The notes: generated by a model from the sequence alone, not told the origin. A stretch of 64,000 nucleotides of DNA from Acanthosepion pharaonis (GCA_903632075.3 CAHIKZ030001202.1:4311501-4375500); one strand, 5' to 3'. Positions 46,206 through 59,399 are shown, counted from the first letter of the stretch. Translations and numbers: made by a program.

Positions 46206-46715
46206 ATTTTTTCGTGTAATTTTGGTAAATATATCTGTTAAAATGAGATGTCAGTGTTATTTTCATTTTTGCGTAATTTTGATGACAATGCACCATGTTT
46301 TCCCATCTGATTTTACCTTCGCAACAATTTAAAAATTGCCTCCTAATATCACTGATTAAATTTAAATAAGTTTATCATTCTGAAAAGATCGTAATATCTT
46401 GAATTAATTTAAACGTATATACTTTCATTAAAATCTGAAATAACTTTTGATTTCATCTCTTCCGTTCATGTATTTCTTTATACAGACTTTAGACTGATAT
46501 TAGAAATTTTGACTTAAGTAATGAAATGGCGATTAAATATTTTCTTTCAATCAACAATAACTTAATCACATGTCAGGAGGTTAAATTAAGGTCGATATTT
46601 TATAGATGAAATGAGAGTAGGAAAATTGGCCTCCTTATAAATAGCCATAACTAAATGTTATTGCTAGGATTTCTTTACTATATATATCATCGGGTGTTTT
46701 TCATTTATTTATTTT
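46206..46715. other. AT-rich spacer
   Basis: No gene seen. Confidence 0.5.
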
Positions 46716-46725
46716 ATTAAGACTT

Positions 46726-47415
46726 GTGCCTTCTTGGCCTAACTATTTCCGCACTGACATGAAATGGAAAGATTATAATGAATCAGTTGTGGCGTCGGCT
46801 GCTAGGAAGCTTGGTTCACTCTTCCATACCAGATTATTTTTCTCGCCATTATATATCTTACACATTTATATGTCTACCAATTGTCCGTGCGTTGAATATT
46901 GCTGCCACATCTGGCCTGATCTTTCTGTTATGCATTTAGAGATTCTTGATAAAATACAAATTAAAATATGCAATATTATTGATCCTGATTTGGCATCTCA
47001 ACTTCAGTGACTTTCGCAGTATCTTAACGGGAAGCTTCCTATGTCTTCCCTATGAATATTTTCATGCTAATTGATTCGATGAACTTTTCTTTTTGATAAC
47101 TAGACATTATGAAGTTAATTGCACTACTGAATCGGCGGCAAGGTCTCACTATTTTACAGTTAGTTCTATAATAACAGTTTGTTAATGTCACTTCTCGCTT
47201 ATAGAACCCTCTTGTTCCTTCTTGCATTCCAATTAACTTTGATCTTCAAAAAATTACATGCAATTTTAATCTGTATCTTCTGTTTTCTTAATTTCTGTTT
47301 TTTTTATTGTTCTCTTTCCTTAATAATCTTTTTTCTTTGTCCCATATTCTCTCACACTCAGTATACCTTTACGTCTCAGCGACTTTATTCTCTTAGTTGG
47401 GGTTGAATGAGTTAA
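46726..47415 (+). pseudogene. CR1-like LINE, thumb to 3' end
   Basis: Frame 46726-47010: ESVVASAARKLGSLFHTRLF, SPLYILHIYMSTNCPCVEYC, CHIWPDLSVMHLEILDKIQ and KICNIIDPDLASQLQ, a typical post-RT thumb of CR1-group elements. The middle is deleted; 47200-47405 carries the 3' part including LALIFKK..AILICIF-like remains and ends TTGGGGTTGAATGAGTTAAA. Confidence 0.82.
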
Positions 47416-47566
47416 AAAATGTTTTCTCATTCGACAATGTAAATAAGACTAATCTGATATGTTTTTTTTATCAAAACGTTTCTTCATTTATATCGTGAAT
47501 ACTAAATTCTGAGCACTTGAAAGTACATATTTATCAGAACTTTTACAGGTTACATTGCCCCCCCTC

Positions 47567-47892
<326 letters not shown>

Positions 47893-48031
47893 GATGGGGA
47901 AAAGTGGAAAATATATTAACAACGCATTTCGCTGAGAGCGCCTGCTCTCTTTAGCTTCCTCAGTTTAGAATGAAAATATGACAAAACTGTACATTAAGTA
48001 AAATGATTTGGCAGTGACCATAATCTCACCT

Positions 48032-48192
48032 TCAATATCCAGACTCAAGAGAGTTTCTGTTCACGTCTGTTTGTTTATGTTTTTGTTTTATCTATACCAT
48101 TCATATATGGATATCTGATTAAACAGCAAACGCTTCCGACATAGATAAAACAAACAGGTATGGACAGACAGTTTCTTGGGTCTGGACATTAT
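48032..48192. repeat. Foldback repeat, about 55-bp arms
   Basis: 48032-48096 and 48140-48192 are imperfect reverse complements (AATATCCAGACTCAAGA opposite TCTTGGGTCTGGACATT; TGTTTTATCTAT opposite ATAGATAAAACA). Confidence 0.75.
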
Positions 48193-48487
48193 AGTTGTTA
48201 AGGTAAACTTATTTGATTTGATTTATGATCATTACTTATTCTCAGAAATCCCAAAGAATTTTTCCTGGCATACAGTCTTGCCTTTCTTTCATTCTTTCTA
48301 TGAGGCTTTCGGCGAATAAGATTTCTACTTTGTCTCATCATCTTCAATTTTTTCGGATACGATACAAGTTAATTGCTGATACCGCCGGACGAGTGGATGG
48401 ACGTCTTCGAAAGTAGACTGACCCGTCGGGATGCTGAAGAAAACATCAATCAGCTAAGTGGCAAAACTTTTACTTATATAAATTCTC

Positions 48488-48504
48488 CCCTCTGTCTCTG
48501 TCTC

Positions 48505-48580
<76 letters not shown>
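48488..48580. repeat. (CT)n(AT)n microsatellite
   Basis: CT run with CTGTCT variants passing into AT. Confidence 0.95.
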
Positions 48581-48581
<1 letters not shown>

Positions 48582-50277
48582 CTTCAGGTTATCTTTTGAG
48601 ACGTGAAAAATTATGATGTTTTCGTGACTGTTTTCGAAAAACCGTTTTCAATTGTTTTTCCTCACGTTCAATCGTCTAACCTCAGAAGCATATGGCTGGA
48701 AATCTACATCCCTCTGCATCTTTTCTCACACGATTAGACCGGGAAATAATGAAACACGCAGTCAAAATAGAACTTATTACATAAGTAAGTGCAGCATGTC
48801 TAGAATTTTAAGCATCGACCAAGTTTGCTTTTGGCATTATTTTTTAATCTATTTACTATAAACATTTTACAACTGGATATTTTTTTATTACAAAGTTTTA
48901 CTCCATAATTTATTTAGATTCAGATGCATGTACCTTCTTTCACATTTTTGTGCAACGAATTTTCATGGTTTTTCGATGACTATTATTCTTTTCTTTTTTT
49001 TTTAACGAGAGAATTATTCTGTATTTTTATTCTAAACATGGCGGACCTCAGAACCGAAAGTTTAGAACTGGATAAAGTTATGATTCTGTTACATATTAAC
49101 TCTCTTCTATCCGGTGATGAGAAATCTCTTCTTTCATTTGTTTTGTTTTCAGCTAAAATATACCCATTCTTCTGAATCTTAAACTCACTATAAGGTTCTT
49201 GCATATTAATGTCAACGGGAGCAAAAAAAGTCAAGTTAAAATCTATTCTCAATTTCATTTAGGCAGTAAAATGCGGTAAAATATAAGGATGCTATGATGT
49301 TAATTTGGGGTTAATAAAGACAAACGCCAAATAACATGTAACAATAAAATGGGGTTTATTCGGTTGGTAAGTTGGTACAGAAATCGCCTGAGTAGTCTAT
49401 AACTAACTCAGCCCAGAACTTCTCCGACACTGTCTTTTGACATGCCACTATCTAACGTTCTTGTTTGTAGACGAGTTCATCTTCAAGAGGGGTGGTAGGT
49501 TCCTACACAACAATTTCTAAAGTCGTCTGATTGTTTGATGATTCTTGATACTATTTATGAACATTGTCTATGAAATTATATGATAATTTGCACTCAGTAT
49601 GTTTCAGTTAAAACTAATTTAGTATATAATAAGGAAAATAGACACAGGATAGGTTGAGCTAAAATACGAAATGTCAAAATACTAACCGGAAAACGATGTC
49701 ATACACTTAAACAGCTTCACAAGATATAAACTTTTATGTGGTTCTTTTTTATGTCATTAAACTAATTTGAAAATATTTTTAAAAAAACCTCTTCTCTGAT
49801 CAGTGACTGAAAATAGCTTCAAGCAAATGAAGATTGTAGATCATAAGGAAAACGACCCATCGTTATTTTCTATAGATTGATACTAGAAAATCACATACAA
49901 ACAGCGATGAAAAATAACAAACACCCCATCACTTGAATATTTACAACAATAACAACACAAAATGGATGCATATGCAACTAGAGGGTAAATGATTATATAA
50001 TTAAGGCGTTAACTTTTCACGCTAAAAACGAACTAAAAGTTAAAAAAAAACTCACATCAGTTCTAGAGAGAACGATACCAGTTCTTATACAACGTTCCAT
50101 TACCCACTCAGATTATTGGCGATCACGGTTCTCAACAATTTCCTGTTATTATTAAACAATATTTTAGTAGACTACCATTTGTTAGTGAATTGTATTTTTC
50201 CTCTGACGTCCCCATTTTAACCTTTGAGATCAAATACAGGAAAACAAAGAAAGTCGTTTTCGATTTGCTAAAACTAG
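48581..50277. other. AT-rich spacer, no gene recognised
   Basis: Overlapping short frames at 48924-49258 on both strands have no motif. 49340-49350 reads ATAAAATGGGGTTTATTCGG, which on the minus strand contains AATAAACCCC and could be an LTR polyadenylation region; unsupported otherwise. Confidence 0.45.
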
Positions 50278-50608
50278 TGTGGGAATGTTAGTGATAGATA
50301 GGTATTTCGAGGAATTAAGTTTTACACGACATACAATGTAGACATGGTATTTTCATGACTCTGAACTTGCTCGCCAATGGAGGTGATAGAGCAATTCCAC
50401 TGGCTAGTTAATAATGTACACGCCGACGTGTTTAATAAAGTAGTATAGTAAAATTCTCTTTATTGATGCGTCTCTTTTAATTCCCAACTAAAACCATTTT
50501 CGGAGAAAACGAGAGAGAGAGAGAGAGAAGATATACAACATTGTATTAATTGAAACCGTCTCCCAAATTAAACCTCAGAAAAATGGACAATACAGCATTA
50601 TACATTAT
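50278..50608 (+). mobile_element. LTR of a BEL/Pao-like element
   Basis: Placed from the primer site at its right edge. The left edge is taken at TGTGGGAATGTTAG, as LTRs start TG. Inside lies TTAATAAAGTAG (AATAAA at 50434). (GA)n at 50512-50528. No protein-coding region follows, so this is a truncated 5' end. Confidence 0.55.
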
Positions 50609-50630
50609 TTGGTGCCGAGACCAGGATATT
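50609..50630 (+). other. Primer-binding site, BEL/Pao type
   Basis: TTGGTGCCGAGACCAGGAT follows the LTR. BEL/Pao elements carry TGGTGCCGAAACCCGGG-like primer sites. Confidence 0.6.
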
Positions 50631-50769
50631 AAGATGGCGGTGATGAAGGATGAACCGCAAAATTTAGAAGCTGGCTAGATTTTCACCGATGATTAGTTTC
50701 CTTCAATTTCTGTTTGCGCAATCCTGACCTCTGTATTTCTCACTCACACTAAGCAATCGCCGCAATTAG

Positions 50770-50773
<4 letters not shown>

Positions 50774-50834
<61 letters not shown>
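50774..50834. repeat. (AT)n microsatellite
   Basis: Sixty-one bases of AT. Confidence 0.95.
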
Positions 50835-50837
<3 letters not shown>

Positions 50838-51435
50838 TGTTCATAGACGTATTTGAGTCCAGAAGCAATATACGGCATTCTTTGTAGCCCTTAGTACATT
50901 TTATCTTTTTACTCTCCTAAATATTGTTCTTCCATCCATTTATCCATGATCGTTAGGTTAGTTATACGCTACTCTCCGATTGCCTTCATTATGCCCCGCG
51001 ATTGTCAAATTTCCCTAGCCCTCTTTCTTCATTATGAACCCTAGTCTTTTTCTGATGTTTTCTTATTTGTTGTTATTTTTCTATAACTTTGATATTGCTC
51101 CCATTTTCAATCCATGGTATGCGCAGTAATCCTTCTACAGAAACACATTACTATTGCCTCAGGTATTTACTTCATTTTTGAGGATATTGTCCTGCATTCA
51201 CTGCCAATATAGAAGGATTGATATTACATAACAGGTCAGTACTCTTTTTTTCGTGTGATAACAGTTAAGAGATTAAACTCTTTTTAGAAACAATTTTTTA
51301 TAAATTCTAACCAGCATAAACGGTAATTATTTGGTCAATTAAAACTGAATATGTCTTGTATGGGAAAAAAAGTCTAATTTCTTTATTCCCATTACTATTA
51401 GACAATACAGACATTTAGTTATTATTGTTGCATTT
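50835..51435. other. Spacer
   Basis: No gene recognised. Confidence 0.5.
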
Positions 51436-51990
51436 CTATTCGCCTGGCCTCGAACCAGAGACGTTAATATACTTATTTTTTAATCGGAATCTTCCCATGC
51501 ACGACAGTAATCTCACTAAGAATAAAGGGTTTACAGAGTGTGTAAGAATTAGGGACAGAAACATTAATGAGTAGAAGAAAGAGAAGAGAGTAATGGGGTG
51601 GGGGATAGATAGCGATTGAAATAGCATTTAAATTTTTGCAGATAAGAGTTGGATAGAAAACATGGAGCCAGAAGGGAGTTCCACGAGCGAGAAATGCTAG
51701 AGAAGTAATTGTTAGCCTAGAATTTACGGTTACATTTAGCCAGCTCAACTGTACATTTATGAGATCTCGACGCAAATCTAGTTCTGCGCTTAAATTCAAA
51801 ATTTTAGGTACCATAGCGCAGAGAGCATTCGAACAATTACCATCAAAGTATTTATAGAAAAGAAATAGAGAATCAACTTTACGGCAGTGGGTAAGTGACT
51901 TGAGCTGAGCCGACAGATCAGGACCAATAATGTTGCAGATTCTTGTTTGGATTTTATCAAAGAACTCAAGGTAAATAGCAGCGGCACCGG
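51436..51990 (-). pseudogene. CR1-like LINE, C-terminus
   Basis: The minus strand reads MPLLFTLSSLIKSKQESATL and, in a shifted frame, KILNLSAELDLRRDLINVQ; the plus-strand CGGAAGGGAGTTCCACGAGC zone is the inverse of the RLWNSLP region of the 42511 copy. Then PTLICKNLNAISIAIYPPP and CKPFILSEITVVHG, the 3' end. More decayed than the 42511 copy. Confidence 0.75.
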
Positions 51991-52479
51991 ACCATATGTG
52001 GCAGCAATATTGTAAGCATGACTTTTAACAAGATTTCGGGTGATATTCTATCAGAAAAGCAACTTTTAGAACTGTACTTATTTATGTCACAAGCGATTTC
52101 TAGTCATCATCGTCGTCGGCTTTATACATTTATTCAAGAATTGAATGTCTTCTTTACTGATCGCATCCTTTATCATGATGGCGTTGATGACTAACTTGCA
52201 AATTCAGGTCTAGAACCTTCCAGCTATACCAAAACATGCACCCCCTCATTAGAGTTGGAAGTGAAAGAAAATCGGAGTAGAAGAAAGTTGTTCCGATGGC
52301 TTGAATTTGTTTAAGGTGGAACTCAACCTTTCAGGAAGTAATCGACATACTTGATTTCCTGACCTGCTGCGTCACATGTGGAATGAGACATGCAGAATCC
52401 AGTTATGAAAGTGTACCGGCCTGCCGTTATAATTTCTAGTGGCGCCTTCAGTAGCATGTCCATCATGCACAGCCCATTT
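51991..52479. other. Spacer
   Basis: No gene recognised. Confidence 0.45.
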
Positions 52480-52700
52480 CATCTGCTGGTTCAACGGTTG
52501 AGAACTGTTGTAATCATCAGCCGCTTGTTCCAACGTTGAGATATTTGTGGTTGGTCATGCTTAGTCCCGGGCCTCGTCTTAGAACTTGCCGCCAAGGGTG
52601 ACCCTACCAGGAATTTAGAACTCCCGACAGCATGTCTCTCAGAGTCATTGGACAACGCAAGCCTCTCCACCACGACAAGGAGCAACCACTAGAGGTACGC
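52480..52700 (-). mobile_element. GC-richer dispersed-repeat-like block
   Basis: The minus strand has TTGTCGTGGTGGAGAGGCTT, GGTAGGGTCACCC and TGAGAGACATGCTGTCGGGA. Base composition and open frames (64 codons, minus) differ from the neighbours, but I cannot name the family. Confidence 0.35.
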
Positions 52701-52832
52701 ACAAAGAAATATAAACGCATAGATACACATATATTTTTTACATTGGATGACGAAGAAAACAGTACAACATCAAATGTACCACATTATTAATATTACTTAA
52801 AAAAAATAAAAATAAATAAAAATATGCTATCA

Positions 52833-52962
<130 letters not shown>

Positions 52963-53293
52963 AAAAAAAAGCGTATACGTTCCAGAAAAGAAAGAAAAAA
53001 ACTTTATAGATATTTTAAAACTAAATTTATTCAGACATCACGTGATTGATAAAAGTTAACACTGGACTCTATAATAACAACACGTGCTAAAAATGGTGGC
53101 TTTTAGCTTGCAGATATATATAGGTACGGCGACCTACTTATCAGACAACGTTGGTTAAATTGTCCATTGGGAATACTATACATGCATTTTCAATATCTTG
53201 TCTAAGGGGCGCCAATGTAAGGCCATTTATCGAGAAAATATCGTACTCCACGAAATAGTATTTTCGCAATTTAATAAAACTAGGAAATACAAG

Positions 53294-53324
<31 letters not shown>

Positions 53325-54030
53325 AGCTGTTGTGAGTGACTTTGTACTATTTTGACTTTTGCAATGATTTTTTAAAACATTCCTTGTATTTCGTTGTAGG
53401 AATAAATACAAATATTGCATACACTTACGTGTATACATATATGTGTTTGTGCATGTGAGTAATAGATATGTGTGTGTACTTGACTGCCTAAGAGATACAT
53501 ATTGTTCTGTGTCAGGAGTAAATACAATGGTTTTCATGTTGTAATTTCTTATCGATGCTTTATTTGTCAATGAGGAGAAAGACTGTCTTTGATACTATAG
53601 AAAATTTCAGGTCTGGTATTTTTCGATTCTTTTTTTCCACCGTTCGGCTCGAGTTAGAATAGAGGCTCTAGTAGAGAAATATATTCCCTATGCCTTCGAA
53701 AACAAAGAAAATCTCAGCTACCAGAACAATTATATCACGATTTTTCTCGGTATCGGAACTATTTTTTTTTTATTCCACTTCCTGATTATCATGGGAACTT
53801 TATTTGCTGCAATTTATATTTTATTAAATTATGAACATAGTTAGAAAATAATTCTGAATTTGATTTGAGCCAAAAAAAAAAAGTGATTTATTTAGGGGCT
53901 TTGCCGTTGGATTGTTCTAAGAAATAAATCAGTTTATTGAATTCGTTGCGATTGAATTTTGAATTAGTGATTGATTTTCTGAATAACTCAGTAAATACTC
54001 ACCAACTTATCTAAAATTTGTTTAAAATAA
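52963..54030. other. AT-rich spacer
   Basis: (AT)n(GT)n at 53296-53324. No gene seen. Confidence 0.5.
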
Positions 54031-54038
54031 ATTCCAGT

Positions 54039-54228
54039 TAATTGGAAATTAAGACTGAATGATTCAACTCTTCAGTTAATTGACTTATAGTAAAGAGCAA
54101 CAAGGAAAGGTATTTATTTAGTTGAAAATTTTCATCTCATTATTATACAAGTGACTTTTCTGGCATAGCCTTTTATTCAGTGTGATAAAGACTGAACATG
54201 TTATATCGATAAAAATGTTAATGTGCAT

Positions 54229-54283
<55 letters not shown>

Positions 54284-54470
54284 TTTTAACGGTATAGCAT
54301 GTTCAGTTTTTAAGCAATTCAGTGTGAGAAAGACTGAATAAACGACTAAGCCAGAAAAGTCACTTTATAATAATAAGATGAAAATTTTCAACTAAATAAA
54401 TACCTTTCGTTGCTGCACTTTTACTCTAAGTCAATTAAATGAACAGTTGAATCATTCAGTCCTAATTTCC

Positions 54471-54475
<5 letters not shown>
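54039..54475. mobile_element. Large palindrome with an (AT)n centre
   Basis: Left arm 54039-54231 and right arm 54279-54475 are imperfect reverse complements about 190 bases long (GTGACTTTTCTGGCATAGCC at 54151 against GACTAAGCCAGAAAAGTCAC at 54343). The loop is (AT)n, 54232-54278. A foldback element, or an inverted duplication around a microsatellite. Confidence 0.85.

Positions 54476-54530
<55 letters not shown>
54476..54530. repeat. (AT)n between the two palindromes
   Basis: Pure AT run. Confidence 0.95.
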
Positions 54531-54536
<6 letters not shown>

Positions 54537-54711
54537 TAAATAATTAAGAAATAGACAAAGTTAAATTTCCATGACTATAATTTATTTCCCAGAAAAAATA
54601 TATTCTAGAACTAGAGATTTGACCTGATGAACTAGAAAAATATATTTTCTTGGGAAATAAATTATGGTCATGGAAATTTAACTTTGTCTATTTCTTAATT
54701 ATTTAATTAAT
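54531..54711. mobile_element. Second palindrome, about 78-bp arms
   Basis: ATTAATTAAATAATTAAGAA opens the left arm; the right arm ends with its exact reverse complement at 54711. The first 60 bases differ at one or two positions. The loop (54607-54632) reads GATTTGACCTGATGAAC. No coding content. Confidence 0.9.
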
Positions 54712-54791
54712 ATTTGCCCTGGTTTTATATTGAGCTCTCTGGATCAAATCTTCTTTGGAATTATCCACACAGGTTAACAAACACTTCATTA

Positions 54792-54794
<3 letters not shown>

Positions 54795-54848
<54 letters not shown>
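54795..54848. repeat. (AT)n microsatellite
   Basis: Pure AT run. Confidence 0.95.
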
Positions 54849-54850
<2 letters not shown>

Positions 54851-55243
54851 CTATCTGTTCCTATTTTCCGTACTCAAGAGTAACCGCCATATGAACAATG
54901 TCCTATAAAACCAACTACAAATTGAAAAATCAGTAATAACATGCAAAATAATATGCAAAATTTAATAGTTAAAAAAAACTTTTAGTCTTCTGCTCGAATT
55001 TGTGAATGAACGGTCTTGAATTCATATTTTGTTATTACTGGTCAAGTACTTTCGACTTTCGTGTTCGTGTGGTAGTTAGGCTTCTTTTGTCCGAATCCTG
55101 ATTTTCCTTGCGAAGTTGGACGTTTGAAATGGTCTAGCCTGATATCATTTGTAACAGCTACTGAAAACGAGGTCGCACAAAATGATTCAGATTTATTTGT
55201 TTATTAATTTTATTTTATTCTTTTTTTATTATTATTATAAACT
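54849..55243. other. AT-rich spacer
   Basis: Nothing recognised. Confidence 0.5.
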
Positions 55244-55980
55244 AGCAGCATGGCCCGGCGTTGCTCGTGCTTGGTTCAAAAATCGTACGACTCATACAGC
55301 AATCGCTATCACTTGACTTAAAATATTTTTGCCCTTCTTTGCCTTTAAAGGAGTGCCCTTTGCCGTGATGATGTTGCTACATGCCTTACTTCTTGCCTAT
55401 CTCACACTGCGAAGTTTTTCTAAGCTCTATACTAAACATTAAATCTGTTACGAAAAAAAGAACTAAACAAAATGAACACAAAACGATCAGCTTTAAAAAG
55501 GACTCGTAACTGGAAAAACCGAATGAAAAAAAGAATGTTAACAACAAATACTTTTTCACACCCAACCCAGTTCTGCGGAATCAGAATCAGCGTTGAGTTT
55601 AAGCAAGCGAATGAGCCAATTGAAGTAAAGTGCTATGCAGATTTAAATTTTTCCCAATTGTGACGAATGCAGCTATCGATTTTTTTGCATTCATGTCAGT
55701 CAGCTGTTGGCTCTCACGCTGGCCAATAGAATCTTCCTGCCTATTCGTGGCAGCCAGCTATAGGCTTTTACTCTGGCCAGTACAAAATGGCCACAGACTA
55801 CATGAAAGCTTGAAAAAATCAATTATTTCCACTATCGATGGGAGTTGTGAAATGCAAAGTCGATCTTGGCCTTCCCGCCAACTTGGAGCATGGGCATGTA
55901 AATTTTGGTGCAAATCCCTCGCAAATTGCAGCCGTGAATTCGTTACACACACACACATCCATCCTTTTATAGATAGAAAT
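55244..55980 (+). mobile_element. CCCGGCGTTGC-type repeat, short form, copy 2
   Basis: End-to-end match to 29291-30073, with short indels such as a shorter (AC)n before TTTTATAGATAGA. Starts AGCAGCATGGCCCGGCG. Confidence 0.8.
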
Positions 55981-56552
<572 letters not shown>

Positions 56553-56559
56553 AGGGTTT

Positions 56560-57075
56560 CACCGCAAGCAAGGTAAGAATGCCACTAGAGCGCAGGGGCT
56601 TACAGGGATTGAAAATGAATGAGAATGAGAAAATTGAAATGGGGAGGATTAAGGAAAGTACAAAAAACGGGTTCAAGAAGATAGAAGATATTGATTAACG
56701 TTGTATTTAAATTTTTGAAGACTTTAGTTACCTGGGAAGCATGGAAACGGAAGGGAGTTCCCAAAGAAAAACTGTTAACGTAGAAGTAGTCGTTGCATGT
56801 TCAACGGTACAACGGTGAAACTTAGTTGCCAATCTAGTAACCCGCTTAAATTCATGTAATTGGGTCACCAGGAAAAAAAAACCCTTCCGAGTAGCTGCCA
56901 TAAATATATTTATAGAATAGACAGACGGAAGGAACGTCACGTTGCTAAGAAAGTGACTGGAAACAAGATGCCTGGTGAAGACCGATTGTATTGCAGACCC
57001 ACTTCCTTGTATTATGTTATTATCTCGAGATTCATGTAGTCGGTCTGATGAAATGAATATGCTTATATTCAAAGA
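56560..57075 (-). pseudogene. CR1-like LINE, C-terminus
   Basis: The minus strand reads SVFTRHLVSSHFLSNVTFLP, then VTQLHEFKRVTRLATKFHR, then FLWELPSVSMLPR (degraded RLWNSLP...FP). 56676-56543 adds NPCKPLRSSGILTLLAV, the 3' part. The KRVTRLATK..R block is the same as in the 61301 copy (FKRSARLTARSHH). Confidence 0.78.
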
Positions 57076-57129
57076 AATATATTTAATACTGACTATGGAT
57101 TTTTAAGTTTTTTTTTCCCTAATTACTCT

Positions 57130-57134
<5 letters not shown>

Positions 57135-57179
<45 letters not shown>
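57135..57179. repeat. (AT)n microsatellite
   Basis: Pure AT run. Confidence 0.95.
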
Positions 57180-57183
<4 letters not shown>

Positions 57184-57310
57184 TGCATATAAAATATATG
57201 TGTAATGGGCCGGAAAATTACAGTGGCAAAAAGGATATATAGAAAAATTGCTTAATGCACAGTTCAGAAAATTGAACAAGGAGCATATTAATATTGCAAA
57301 ATGCAAACAC

Positions 57311-57370
57311 TTTAACCTTCCACATTACCTTCGTTTCAGCGATAAGGTCTCATCAGGTTGTTAGGTTAAA
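57311..57370 (-). ncRNA. Hammerhead-ribozyme-like motif, degraded
   Basis: On the minus strand: TTTAACCT, then CTGATGA (57356-57350), a weak stem, GAAAC (57337-57333), GAAGGTA, then AGGTTAAA. The outer arms TTTAACCT/AGGTTAAA pair perfectly over 8 bases, and AC-GAAG-GT forms a two-pair helix III next to the GTA site. Hammerheads with tiny helix III are known from Penelope-like elements. Helix II pairs poorly, so it is probably dead. It lies 220 bases downstream of the GIY-YIG frame. Confidence 0.45.
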
Positions 57371-57459
57371 AATGCTCCCAAAAGCACTCCAAAATTCTTT
57401 GTAACATTAATATGACACCAGTAGTCAGGTAAGGGGAGGAGGTGTGGAGAAAAACTTTT

Positions 57460-58140
57460 TTTTTCTTTATTTGCCTTTACTCGGGGTCGTAGAGGCCGAG
57501 AATGTGCTTTCCCATGTGTCTATACTTTGACATAATCTCTGATCTCTCATTCAATAACACTGCACGATCGGGATATGTAGCAATTACCAACTACTCCACC
57601 TGGCAAAATCTACAGCTGCTGCCGTTTGTCCTACCAGAACAGACCCTCGTCAAAATATTCCACTGCATCCTTGGACATTTACTATATTGTTCCTTCGATT
57701 TCCAAATATAGTCTGCCAGCTCTCTACTATAACTACAGTTCTGTATTCTAAAAGATGATGCATGGTTGTACCAGCATTTCTTGAAAGTACCTTCATTGCA
57801 TCCAATATAAACTTTCTTTTGACCACTGTCATCATTAGCCTCGGCATGGTAAATCACACCCTCGGTGCAGCAGGCCCTGTTCAAAGGGCATTTATTTTTG
57901 TTTCTGTATTATATAACTTCTTGTCTTCAGTACTATTTTGTATACCTATATCTAAATTTCTCGCATTATGCCTTTTTATTATATTACTTAAATTGCCTGT
58001 ACAACTGTAACTCAATTTTACAATGTTGCTGTTAAAAATTCTTGACAATTCAGAGGATTTATGGAAATGTTTTCTTAACAAACCAAAAAGTATTTTCCTA
58101 TTTTTTTTTAGCTACTGATTAAATGGGTTGTGAAGCAAAT
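57460..58140 (-). pseudogene. Penelope-like element, linker and GIY-YIG endonuclease
   Basis: Minus strand. 58081-57881: HFHKSSELSRIFNSNIVKLS, SYSCTGNLSNIIKRHNARNL, the linker of Penelope-like RTs (consensus H.iFNrNtvKvSYSCm.N...I...HN). Then CPLNRACCTEGVIYHAEA, KKVYIGCNEGTFKKCWYNH and ASSFRIQNCSYSRELADYIW (57893-57650), a GIY-YIG nuclease domain (VIY...VYIG...K.R...H) followed by CRFCQVE and the terminal NERSEIMSKYRHMGKH in a shifted frame. The expected Arg after the second motif (KKR) is Cys. The linker and nuclease are offset by a frameshift at about 57885. The RT itself is absent. Confidence 0.85.
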
Positions 58141-58700
58141 TACTTTTCTTTTTCTAGACATGTTGTTTATCAGTTGTTGATTTTTCTGGGGTTTAAATAT
58201 TAAATCGGTGTTTTGCCCCACCTCCTTCAATGTAGCTACGTATTATTTCTTTTTTCCTTCAAATAATTCTTCTGTCGAGGAATTGATATTCTGCAATGAA
58301 CTCCCTTTGAGGTGTGCCTAATTACACTCACTGCGTGAGTGGACTTCATATTCACATATTTCAACAGAGTGTTTAACTTCATGTATGTGGAATTCGTACC
58401 AGCCGATCAATTAAATTCAATATCAAAATATTGAACAACTTTCCTGTTTATTTCAACAGTGATTTCAAAAATCCAATTCTTTATAGAATTATATAAACAC
58501 AAGAAAAATTGAATAAAAAGCTTAATTGCAGTAACTTGTCAGTCGTCTTCAATAATTCACACATACACAAACACACATAAATACAAACACACGCACAATA
58601 CACAGATCGTCTGCTTTCACAGAGAAACATGTAAAAACTTTAGTTGGTCATTCATTTCAAATTATTGCATTAACACACTATTTGACTGTGGAGCTGCCAA
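58141..58700. other. AT-rich spacer
   Basis: No gene seen. (AT)n follows at 58711-58760. Confidence 0.5.
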
Positions 58701-58708
58701 TGAGATAT

Positions 58709-58760
<52 letters not shown>

Positions 58761-58762
<2 letters not shown>

Positions 58763-59241
58763 GAGGTTTGATAAAGCAGTCTAGGAATTAATTCTAGAAA
58801 AAGAAAATTAAACACATATTAATTCGGCATTTAATCTCCTTCGAAGTAATCTTCTGAAGCCACATAGGGTATCGTTTCCACTGATGGAAACATTCCTGGA
58901 AATCCTTCTTTCATGACAGTGGGCAGCTGCCAGGTTGCATCATCTTGGATTTCCGCGAGTTCTTAAAATCCTCTTTTTTTTCAAATGGATTTTGATTTTT
59001 GAAGTAAAAAAAATGACTGGGAGATCTGGGGAATATGTTGACTGTTAGACCTGGATAATGTCGCGATTGGCCAAAACTTGTAGCACAACCGTGAGCACTG
59101 ATGGAACTACTGTGGCGTGATGAGACGACCTGACTCTACACACATTCCTTCCGATCACTACTATAAAAAAAACGGAAGTGATCAAGATCATTAGGCATTA
59201 CCACTGTAACAGTCCCGATACCTTTTGATCAGGCAGCGTAT
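58761..59241 (-). mobile_element. Mariner-like element, internally deleted
   Basis: Left terminus TACGAGGTTTGATAAAGCAG (58760-58780); right terminus CCTTTTGATCAGGCAGCGTA (59222-59241) is its imperfect reverse complement, with TA on both sides. The minus strand encodes MKEGFPGMFPSVETIPYVAS then EDYFEGD and a stop (58915-58830), a mariner C-terminus. At about 480 bp the element lacks most of the transposase. Confidence 0.75.
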
Positions 59242-59399
59242 ATATATATAATATATATATATGTATGTATTTAGGAAGTAATCCTTCTTTCATGCACATT
59301 TCATTGAATACGACAGACAAAGTGATTTTATTTATTTTTTTATACACTTTCTCTTTTTTCAGATGATAAATTATATAAAAACTGTCCGAATGTTCTTTT

